This document shows, piece by piece, positions 1-5,830 of a stretch of DNA of 10,676 nucleotides (positions are counted from its first letter, which is position 1; each line of letters opens with the position of its first letter). The DNA comes from CAZNRY01 sp964575675 (GTDB taxonomy: Bacteria > Eisenbacteria > RBG-16-71-46 > CAIMUX01 > VGJL01). The notes under the pieces are model-generated. The model had not been told where the DNA came from. It saw only the letters and a list, made by a program, of their open reading frames with translations, and did no database searches. The position numbers and the translations under genes are program-made. The stretch lies in contig CAZNRY010000149.1 in NCBI GenBank assembly GCA_964575675.1, positions 1-10,676 of the forward strand, given 5' to 3'.

Positions 1-2
1 CC

Positions 3-44
3 TTCCGCGGCGAAACCGCCAGTACCTCAAACAGGAAAGGGTAG
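3..44 (+). CDS. 3' end of an upstream gene (partial, product not certain)
   Basis: The frame open from the window edge encodes FRGETASTSNRKG and stops at TAG 42-44, nine bases before the next start codon. Thirteen residues are not enough to identify the protein. GltA/NfnB-type genes are often preceded by the partner FAD/NAD-binding subunit (SudB/NfnA, ferredoxin-NADP reductase alpha), whose C-terminus is a short charged tail. That makes this partner a reasonable guess from context, not something the sequence shows. The very short gap suggests co-transcription and translational coupling with the next gene. Confidence 0.35.
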   Translation, partial: FRGETASTSNRKG

Positions 45-53
45 CGGGAGATC

Positions 54-1550
54 ATGGATCGGGAGCTTGCCAAGAAGGAAGGGCTTAAGCAGAAGACGAA
101 GCAGCCGATGCCGATGCAGGACCCCGCGGTCCGCATCGGAAACTTCGCGTCCGTCGAGCTCGGCTACAATCCCGAGCTGGCGCTCGCCGAGAGTAATCGC
201 TGCATCGCCTGCAAGGACCCCAAGTGCGTCCCCTACTGCCCCGTCGAGATCGACATCCGATCGATGATGGACGCCGTCCGCGATGAGAGATACGAGGACG
301 CCTACCAGGTCATCGCCCGCTCGAACCTCTTTCCCGCGATCACGGGCCGCGTCTGCCCCCAGGAAAGTCAGTGCGAGCTGGTGTGCGTGCGGGGAATCAA
401 GGGCGAATCGGTCGGGATCGGGTTCGTCGAGAAGTTCCTCGGAGACTGGGCGCGGGAGCGCGGGATCCGGCCCAAGGCCGACATCCTCCCGTCGAACGGC
501 AAATCGATCGCGATCATCGGCTCCGGACCCGCGGGGATGTCCGCCGCAGCGGACCTGATCCGTCTCGGGTACAAGGTCACGATGTACGAAGCCCTCCACC
601 GCCCCGGCGGGGTTCTCCTCTACGGGATCCCGGAGTTCCGCCTGCCCAAGGCGATCGTCGATTACGAGATCGACAACCTGCGATCCCTCGGGGTCGAGAT
701 CGTCCTGAATACGCTGATCGGCCGGACGATCACGATGGACGAACTGATCGAGGCCAATGATGCGATCTTCGTCGGCACGGGAGCCGGACTTCCCTATTTC
801 ATGAACATCCCCGGCGAGCAGTTCTCGGGCGTCTACTCGGCCAACGAGTACCTGACCCGCGCGAATCTGATGATGGCCCGCTCATTCCCCGACGCCCCGA
901 CGCCGATTCACATCGGCAAGCGCGTCGGCGTGGTCGGGGGCGGAAACGTCGCGATGGACGGAGCCCGCGTGTCGAAGCGGCTCGGTGCGGACTCGGTCGA
1001 CGTGATCTACCGCCGCACGAAGGCCGAGATGCCGGCGCGGAAAGACGAGATCCATCACGCGGAGGAGGAGGGGATCAACTTCCTCTTCCTCCATGCTCCG
1101 GTCGCGATCCACGCCGACGAGAACGGTTGGGTCAAGGAAGTGGAAATGATCCGAATGGAGTTGGGCGAGCCGGACGACTCGGGCCGCAGGAGACCGGTTG
1201 TCGTGCCCGACTCGAACTTCCGGAGGCCCTATGAGGTCCTCATCATGGCCATCGGCCAGGGCCCGAACCCGCTCCTCGCGAAGCTCACCCCCTACCTCAA
1301 GACCAACAAGTGGGGGCAGCTCGTCATCGATCCCAAGACGCTGAGCCTTGACGGGAAGGAGACCGCCACCTCGGCGGCCGACGCGCAGGCGCCCGACATC
1401 CCGATCATCTGCGCCGGAGGCGACATCATCGGCTCCCAGGCCGGCGCGGGCGGGACGGTCATCGCGGCGATGGGCCATGGCAAGATCGCGGCGCGGACGA
1501 TCCACGAGCAGCTCGAGCAACGCCCGCCCAAGCAACGGTCGTCCTCCTGA
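54..1550 (+). CDS. gltA: NADPH-dependent glutamate synthase small subunit / NfnB-type oxidoreductase
   Basis: This is a 498-residue cytoplasmic flavo-iron-sulfur protein of the GltD/GltA/NfnB family, which moves electrons between NAD(P)H, FAD and [4Fe-4S] clusters. The N-terminal Fer4_20 domain has C50, C53, C58, C62 and then C101, C107, C111. This spacing matches the two-cluster domain of dihydropyrimidine dehydrogenase, and E126 is a plausible non-Cys ligand. FAD binding is seen at GSGPAG (156-161) with PGGVLLYGIPEFRLPK (184-199). NADPH binding is seen at GGGNVAMD (295-302). The C-terminal FAD motif AGGDIIG lies at 454-460. Family members are usually about 460-470 residues; the excess sits at both termini and in an insertion near 431-448. 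The start at 54 keeps the complete N-terminal family block, with GGGAG close upstream. No large glutamate synthase subunit is visible. If the preceding gene is SudB/NfnA-like, the pair would be an NfnAB-type transhydrogenase or sulfide dehydrogenase rather than a glutamate synthase. Confidence 0.93.
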   Translation: MDRELAKKEGLKQKTKQPMPMQDPAVRIGNFASVELGYNPELALAESNRCIACKDPKCVPYCPVEIDIRSMMDAVRDERYEDAYQVIARSNLFPAITGRVCPQESQCELVCVRGIKGESVGIGFVEKFLGDWARERGIRPKADILPSNGKSIAIIGSGPAGMSAAADLIRLGYKVTMYEALHRPGGVLLYGIPEFRLPKAIVDYEIDNLRSLGVEIVLNTLIGRTITMDELIEANDAIFVGTGAGLPYFMNIPGEQFSGVYSANEYLTRANLMMARSFPDAPTPIHIGKRVGVVGGGNVAMDGARVSKRLGADSVDVIYRRTKAEMPARKDEIHHAEEEGINFLFLHAPVAIHADENGWVKEVEMIRMELGEPDDSGRRRPVVVPDSNFRRPYEVLIMAIGQGPNPLLAKLTPYLKTNKWGQLVIDPKTLSLDGKETATSAADAQAPDIPIICAGGDIIGSQAGAGGTVIAAMGHGKIAARTIHEQLEQRPPKQRSSS

Positions 1551-1552
1551 GC

Positions 1553-1585
1553 GAGGGGATGCGCGAAGCCCCATTGAGGCCCCTC
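1553..1585 (+). terminator. Weak candidate hairpin after gltA
   Basis: GAGGGG (1553-1558) can pair with CCCCTC (1580-1585) across a 21-nt loop, starting two bases after the gltA stop codon. There is no T-tract, so this is at best an attenuator or a weak terminator between gltA and the receptor gene. Confidence 0.2.
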
Positions 1586-1651
1586 TCCGGCGGACGCCCC
1601 GGCCCACCAGGGAGCGGCGCTCTTGCAGATGGAACCGCAAGGGGGTGGACG

Positions 1652-3850
1652 ATGTTTGCTGGACTGGTGAAAGCCCTGCCCCTCGCGCTTCTCCTTCTCC
1701 TACCCTCCGCCCGGGGCCTTCTGGCGGCCGCGCTCGATGGCCGTGTCATCGACCTGGAGACGAAGGAGCCCGTGGCGATGGCCGCGATCTTCATCGGAGC
1801 GACGGCGCGCACCGAGTCGGACGCGAACGGCCTCTTCCGTGTGGAGAACATCCCCGCCGGGGAGTACCTGATTCGGGTCGAGCACGTCGGGTTCGAACCG
1901 TGGCGGCGCACGCAGCGCATCGGCGATGCGCGACCGAACAAGATCTCCGTCCGTCTCCAGCCGCGGCTCACGACGCTCGAGCCGATCGACATCACGAGCG
2001 CCCGTCCCGACCCTTCGGTCCCGCAAGGAAAGAGGACGATGACCGGGATGACGGTGCGGAAGTTCGCCGGCACGGTCGCCACGGACCCATTGCGCGCGAT
2101 CCAGGCGATGCCCGGGGCGGCGGCGGCCGGAGGCGACGATTTCTCCGATCGCTATGTGATCCGAGGAGGAGACCCTGAAGAGAACCTCGTCCTCTTCGAC
2201 GGGTTCGTGCTTCTCCAACCTATCCATCTCGAGGGGTTCACGTCCGTTGTCTACGACGATCTGATCGGCACCGTCGACGTCTACCCCGGCGCCCTCCCGC
2301 CACGATTCGGTGACGCGTTGTCGAGCGTCTCGGCGCTGAGCGCGACACAGCCGAAGCGGAAGCGGGGTTACTTCCGCTACGACCTGGGTTCGGTGGCCCT
2401 GGGGGGCGAGAACCCGGGGAAGGAAACGGTCGTGATCGGCGCCGGGCGATTCAGCTTCTACAACCTTCTCCTCAGGCGGCCGCCGAACATCAGGCACCGC
2501 AGCTTCCAGGACCTGGCGACCAAGATCACCTTCCCGAGAGGAAAGTACGAGACGACGCTGACCGCGGTCGTCTCGCGCGACCGGGAGACGGGCAATCTCG
2601 ATCGATCGGCCGACGCCTACCTGTTCGGCGCCCGGTTCGGAAGCCGTCCCGGTCCTCGCACGGCAAGGATCGGGGTTTTCGCGACCAGGCGGGACCGCAC
2701 GACGCTGCTCAAGGACAAGAATGATCGGGCGCTCGAGAAGACGGAGGCGGACCTCAAGCGATTGGGCCTGACGGCAGAGGCGATCTGGAGCATCGGATCG
2801 AACTGGCAGGCACGCTGCGACGCGGGGTTCCAGAGCGACGACTTCACGGGGCTCGATGAGACAAAGCCGGGGTTGGTCAACTCAACCAAGGTCACCGGAA
2901 CCCACAAGGGTTCCGGCGGATTCTTCTCCTACGAGGGAACGTGGAGCGCGCACCTTGCGGCGGTCTCGGCCGGCGGCAGAATCGAGAAGATCGCCTTCAC
3001 GATGCCAGTCCCCACCTCGCCATACGTTTCGGTCCGCTTCCGGCAGTTCGGGCGGGTCGTCCCGGGGGTGGGCTACCGGATCGCTCGCCAGAGCCCGTTT
3101 CCGCTTTACGACAATCCCCAGGTGGCCGGACTCCCGGTCGACGCCAATGAGCTCCTGGAGGCCGCGCGCGGCCGGGTCGTTCCCCAGCGAGCCACACACA
3201 TCTCCGGTTCCTGCGAGGTCTACTTGGGCCGGGGATTCCAGGCGGTCGTCGAGGGGTACGAGAAGCGCTATTCGAGGCTGATCACCTGGACCTACAGCGA
3301 GAAGACCTACGCGATCGAGTATGTTCGCGACAACGGGGAGGGCCGCGGACACGGAGTCGAGCTCACGCTGCGTAGGGAAGTCGGCCGCTACGCGACCGGG
3401 TGGCTCACCTACTCCCTGTCCGAAACGCGCAAGCGCGAGGGCCCATCGGATTCGATGCGTCCGGCCGACTTCGACCGCCCCCGTATGGCCCAGTTCGCGC
3501 TCGATCTGCCCGTGCGAGGCGGCACGACGTTCAGCTTTGCCTACCGGGCCGCGTCGGGCAGGCCGCTCACCCCTCTGGTGCGGGCCCCCGACCCTAATCC
3601 CCGCAACGTCCTGATCCCGGGCGAGATCAACAGCGAGAGGCTTCCCTACTACGCCCGTCTCGACGCCAAGCTCGAGCACAAGATCATCGGGGACAAAAGG
3701 GACGCCTTCTTCTACATCGATGTGCTGAACCTCCTGAATCGAAAGAACGTCGTGGATGTCACGCAGGACGTCTATGCGGGAGAGGTTTATCGGATCGTGA
3801 GCCAGGGGGTGCGGATCACCCCCATCGCGGGGTTCGGCGTCTACTTCTAG
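1652..3850 (+). CDS. TonB-dependent outer-membrane receptor with carboxypeptidase-regulatory-like N-terminal domain
   Basis: This is a 732-residue outer-membrane protein, probably a TonB-energised transporter whose substrate cannot be read from sequence. Residues 1-26 form a signal peptide: K7, then a leucine-rich core, ending LLAAA. Residues 27-103 are a CarboxypepD_reg/CNA-B-like domain (VIDLETKEPVAMAAIFIG; DANGLFRVENIPAGEYLIRV). A Ton-box-like segment, LEPIDITSARPD, lies near 109-120. The plug spans about 130-232, with YVIRGGDPEENLVLFDG and the IGTVDVYPGALPPRFGD block. The remainder is the beta-barrel, ending in aromatic GFGVYF as expected for BAM recognition. Start ATG 1652 is chosen over an in-frame ATG at 1559 because it follows AAGGGGGTGG at good spacing and begins the signal peptide; the extra 31 residues from 1559 are Pro/Gly/Arg-rich and do not look translated. 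It lies 101 nt after gltA and 226 nt before the tube-like genes. Confidence 0.92.
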   Translation: MFAGLVKALPLALLLLLPSARGLLAAALDGRVIDLETKEPVAMAAIFIGATARTESDANGLFRVENIPAGEYLIRVEHVGFEPWRRTQRIGDARPNKISVRLQPRLTTLEPIDITSARPDPSVPQGKRTMTGMTVRKFAGTVATDPLRAIQAMPGAAAAGGDDFSDRYVIRGGDPEENLVLFDGFVLLQPIHLEGFTSVVYDDLIGTVDVYPGALPPRFGDALSSVSALSATQPKRKRGYFRYDLGSVALGGENPGKETVVIGAGRFSFYNLLLRRPPNIRHRSFQDLATKITFPRGKYETTLTAVVSRDRETGNLDRSADAYLFGARFGSRPGPRTARIGVFATRRDRTTLLKDKNDRALEKTEADLKRLGLTAEAIWSIGSNWQARCDAGFQSDDFTGLDETKPGLVNSTKVTGTHKGSGGFFSYEGTWSAHLAAVSAGGRIEKIAFTMPVPTSPYVSVRFRQFGRVVPGVGYRIARQSPFPLYDNPQVAGLPVDANELLEAARGRVVPQRATHISGSCEVYLGRGFQAVVEGYEKRYSRLITWTYSEKTYAIEYVRDNGEGRGHGVELTLRREVGRYATGWLTYSLSETRKREGPSDSMRPADFDRPRMAQFALDLPVRGGTTFSFAYRAASGRPLTPLVRAPDPNPRNVLIPGEINSERLPYYARLDAKLEHKIIGDKRDAFFYIDVLNLLNRKNVVDVTQDVYAGEVYRIVSQGVRITPIAGFGVYF

Positions 3851-3964
3851 CCCCCCGCACCGCACCTCCCCCTTGCGCCGCCGCGGGCCGCCGCCATACT
3901 GCCCGCCATGTCCCGGCTGCGACGGATTCTCCCCGCGCCGGTCCGCGCAAGGCCACCAATCTTC

Positions 3965-3993
3965 TTGCCTTGGGAGCCTCCATGCCTTGTATT
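3965..3993 (+). promoter_or_regulatory. Candidate sigma-70-type promoter for the tube-like gene pair
   Basis: TTGCCT (3965-3970) is separated by 17 nt from TGTATT (3988-3993); each hexamer matches 4 of 6 consensus bases. It lies in the 226-nt gap upstream of the first exported tube-like gene and is one of the few less GC-rich stretches there. It is weak evidence on its own, but the gap length suggests that a promoter is present. Confidence 0.25.
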
Positions 3994-4063
3994 GACCGCG
4001 GCGCCGGATGGCCTCCCCCGAACGGGCGCGTCCATCCTCGCACCCTGTCCTCCAGATCCGAGA

Positions 4064-4071
4064 AAGGAAGG
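4064..4071 (+). promoter_or_regulatory. Ribosome binding site fixing the start at 4077
   Basis: AAGGAAGG lies 5 nt before ATG 4077. An in-frame ATG at 4008 lacks such a site and would put 23 Arg/Pro-rich residues ahead of the signal peptide. The site therefore places the signal peptide at the true N-terminus. Confidence 0.7.
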
Positions 4072-4076
4072 CGCAG

Positions 4077-4658
4077 ATGGTACGATTCCCCCTTCTGGTC
4101 CGGAAAGCCCTCGGCAGCCTCTCGATCGCGCTGATGGTCTGCTCGCTCTCCCCCGCGAAGGCGCCGGCGGACACATTCACCCCATCGGGAAGCGCGGCCA
4201 ACCCCCTCTCCTTCCGTGTCGTGTGGGATGGCCGCGTGATCCCGGAGATCACGAAGGTCAATGGCCTCGGCCGCCATACGGAGGTCGTCCTGTCACGGGG
4301 CGGGGGCGATCCGAACTCGCCGCGGCGCTCGCCGGGGCTCACGGGCTACGAGCCGATCCTCCTCGAGCGGCCCTTGACGGGCGATCCCGAGTTCGAGCGC
4401 TGGGCGAACAAGGTCTGGAACTTCGGCTCCGGTCTCGGGATCGAGGCATCGCTCAGGGACTATCGGAAGGACATTCGCATCGAGCTCTTCAACGCCCTGG
4501 GCCAGACGGTGATGGCTTTTCGGGTCTACCGGTGCTGGCCCTCTGATCATCTCGTGATGGGAGAGATGGACACTGGCGCCCCGTCTCTGCCGATAGAGAT
4601 TCTCACCCTCCAGCACGAAGGTTGGGAGCGGGACCATGAGATCGTGGCCCCCCACTAA
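4077..4658 (+). CDS. Exported tail-tube-like protein (gp19/Afp1 family fold), copy 1
   Basis: This is a 193-residue protein. Residues 1 to about 31 form a Sec-type signal peptide: a basic n-region with R3, R9 and K10, a hydrophobic core LGSLSIALMV, and AxA-type cleavage options AKA/APA around 27-31. Residues from about 43 on match the tail-tube family of contractile phages and extracellular injection systems (T4 gp19, Afp1/Pvc1). Key blocks are FRVVWDG (46-52), a VNGL turn (61-64), a TEVV strand, PGLTGYEPILLER (86-98), the helix EFERWANKVWNFGSGLG (105-121), DYRKDIRIELFNALGQ, VYRCWPS (150-156) and the C-terminal LQHEGWERD (178-186). Such proteins normally stack as hexameric rings in the cytoplasm and have no signal peptide. 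The next gene is a paralogue, about 56% identical by hand alignment over 147 residues. No sheath, baseplate, spike or AAA+ gene is nearby. The fold call is strong; the function is unknown. Confidence 0.85.
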   Translation: MVRFPLLVRKALGSLSIALMVCSLSPAKAPADTFTPSGSAANPLSFRVVWDGRVIPEITKVNGLGRHTEVVLSRGGGDPNSPRRSPGLTGYEPILLERPLTGDPEFERWANKVWNFGSGLGIEASLRDYRKDIRIELFNALGQTVMAFRVYRCWPSDHLVMGEMDTGAPSLPIEILTLQHEGWERDHEIVAPH

Positions 4659-4734
4659 TCGCCCACCCATCGCCCGGGCTTCAGCGGAAACGCGCAAGGG
4701 ATCATCCCAGGGGCCCTGCCACCGGTATCTTCTC

Positions 4735-4740
4735 GGGAGG
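4735..4740 (+). promoter_or_regulatory. Ribosome binding site fixing the start at 4747
   Basis: GGGAGG ends 6 nt before ATG 4747. An alternative in-frame ATG at 4636 lies inside the preceding gene and would bury the signal peptide behind 37 residues, so 4747 is preferred. Confidence 0.7.
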
Positions 4741-4746
4741 TCGATC

Positions 4747-5343
4747 ATGTCTCGCAGGATCATCGTTCTCGGAATCGCAATGCTCACTCTCGGCGCATCC
4801 CTCTTCGCCGCGGAATCACGCGCGGCCGAGTTCACCGTCAATCCAACCCGTTTCGATCCGTACAAACAGTTCAAGTTCCGGGTGAAATGGGACGGTAGAT
4901 ACGTCCCCGGGGTCACCTTCGTGAGCGGACTGACCCGGACGACGGAAGTCGTGACGAGCCGCAGAGGCGGCTCCCCCAGCACCGAACAAAGATCCCCGGG
5001 CCAGACGGCCTATGAACCGATCGTCCTGAAGCGGGGCCGCACGCACGATCAGGAGTTCGAGAAGTGGGTCAACAAGGTCTGGAGCTTCGGCGCGGGCCTG
5101 GGGGCCGAAGTTTCGCTCTCCGATTTCCGGAAGGACATCATGATCGAGATGTACAACGAGGCGGGCCAGCTCGCCCTCGCATGGAAGGTCTACAGGTGTT
5201 GGCCATCGAAGTACAGCGCGGTGACGGAGTTCGACGCGAACAGCACGCAGGTAGCGATTGAGGAGGTAATCCTGGAGCACGAGGGATGGGAGAGGGACCT
5301 CGATATCGCCGAGCCCTCGGAGCCGTCCTTCAGCACGCCCTAG
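4747..5343 (+). CDS. Exported tail-tube-like protein (gp19/Afp1 family fold), copy 2
   Basis: This is a 198-residue paralogue of the preceding gene, 88 nt downstream on the same strand and probably co-transcribed. Residues 1-27 are a clear Sec signal peptide: MSRR, a hydrophobic core IIVLGIAMLTLGASLF, and cleavage near ESRAA/EF. The mature part follows the tail-tube family closely: FKFRVKWDG (42-50), the FVSGL turn (58-62), TTEVV, PIVLKRG, the helix EFEKWVNKVWSFGAGLGAEV (103-122), SDFRKDIMIEMYNEAGQ (125-141), VYRCWPSKY (148-156), the EFDANSTQVAIEEVILEHEG segment and WERD (181-184). The C-terminal tail DIAEPSEPSFSTP extends a little past the copy-1 end. Two tube paralogues side by side recall the multiple tube genes (Afp1/Afp5) of extracellular injection systems, but here both are predicted to be exported and no partners are present. 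The signal peptides of the two copies differ in sequence while the mature domains are conserved, which argues that export is selected. Confidence 0.86.
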   Translation: MSRRIIVLGIAMLTLGASLFAAESRAAEFTVNPTRFDPYKQFKFRVKWDGRYVPGVTFVSGLTRTTEVVTSRRGGSPSTEQRSPGQTAYEPIVLKRGRTHDQEFEKWVNKVWSFGAGLGAEVSLSDFRKDIMIEMYNEAGQLALAWKVYRCWPSKYSAVTEFDANSTQVAIEEVILEHEGWERDLDIAEPSEPSFSTP

Positions 5344-5401
5344 GGCGCGAGGTCGGCGGAGTGCGCGGGGGCTGATCGATCGGGCCGGAACTCCGCCCGA
5401 G

Positions 5402-5432
5402 CCGTGGAGGGGCCCGCTAGGCCCCGCCACGG
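5402..5432. terminator. GC-rich hairpin between convergent gene blocks
   Basis: CCGTGG (5402-5407), A, GGGGCC (5409-5414), a 5-nt loop CGCTA, GGCCCC (5420-5425), G and CCACGG (5427-5432) form a 12-bp stem with a single A-G mismatch. It lies between the stop of the second tube-like gene and the convergent stop at 5444, the expected place for a bidirectional terminator. There is no T-tract on either strand, so termination efficiency is uncertain. Confidence 0.6.
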
Positions 5433-5443
5433 TCCGGTCCATC

Positions 5444-5830
5444 CTATGCCGCGTCTCCCTCCGCGTCGCGGAGGACGTGCTCGATCAAGAGCAAGAGGGT
5501 CTTCGGGTCGTAGGGCTTGGTCAGGTAGTGTCTGATCCCGCGATGGAAGGCTTTTACCTGCGATTTCTCCTGTGTGTCCGCAGTCAGGAAGATGATCGGC
5601 AATGAGGCGAGCCCGCTCCCACGCAAGGAATCGAGAACCCCGAATGCGTTCGCCTCGGGCATGTTGATGTCGAGTATCGCGATATCAGGGCGGGTGGCCT
5701 GAATCCCGGAGATCGCCTCGCGGCCGTCCATCGCCGTCGAGACCTCATATCCAGCCGCTTGCAGTCGGATGCGGAGAGCCAGAACGATGTCAGGATCGTC
5801 GTCTGCGACAAAAACCTTCTTAGGCGACAT
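5444..5830 (-). CDS. Stand-alone CheY-like response regulator receiver protein
   Basis: This is a 128-residue single-domain cytoplasmic receiver. The acidic pocket D10-D12 follows the first strand VFVAD, and D54 (LDINMPE) is the phospho-acceptor. T83 (FLTAD) and K105-P106 (LTKPYD) complete the canonical switch residues, so phosphotransfer should work. There is no output domain, so it must act by protein-protein contact or as a phosphate sink or relay. ATG 5830 is preferred to a longer in-frame start at 5962 because GGGGGAG lies 7 nt upstream and the receiver fold begins immediately. The start codon overlaps the end of the upstream histidine kinase gene by 11 nt (ATGTCGCCTAA), so the two are translationally coupled and the kinase is the likely phosphodonor. 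Confidence 0.93.
   Translation of the reverse strand: MSPKKVFVADDDPDIVLALRIRLQAAGYEVSTAMDGREAISGIQATRPDIAILDINMPEANAFGVLDSLRGSGLASLPIIFLTADTQEKSQVKAFHRGIRHYLTKPYDPKTLLLLIEHVLRDAEGDAA

Noticed and set aside
882..1640. Long minus-strand open frame opposite gltA (252 codons)
   Set aside because: It lies antisense to a clear conserved gene. The translation is Arg/Gly-rich without domains, a typical shadow in GC-rich DNA.
2803..2818. Sigma-54-like GG-N10-GC motif on the plus strand
   Set aside because: It sits inside the receptor coding region with no downstream start and lacks the full TGGCACG element; a chance match.
4077..4145. Possible lipoprotein signal (Cys22) in the first tube-like protein
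   Set aside because: The residues before the Cys read ALMV, which does not match the L-[AS]-[GA]-C lipobox. The second copy has no Cys there, and AxA sites follow at 27-31.
2882..4342. 486-codon minus-strand open frame spanning the receptor 3' half, the gap and the first tube gene
   Set aside because: It is antisense to two well-supported genes, and its translation is charged and low-complexity with no recognisable domain. Its length reflects GC bias.
4698..4708. GGGATCATCCC palindrome between the two tube-like genes
   Set aside because: A one-base centre cannot form a hairpin, and it is too short to support an operator call without a second copy.
4077..5343. Prophage or phage remnant explaining the tail-tube genes
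   Set aside because: There is no integrase, capsid, terminase, sheath, baseplate, lysis gene or attachment repeat nearby. Base composition matches the neighbours and both genes are intact with signal peptides.
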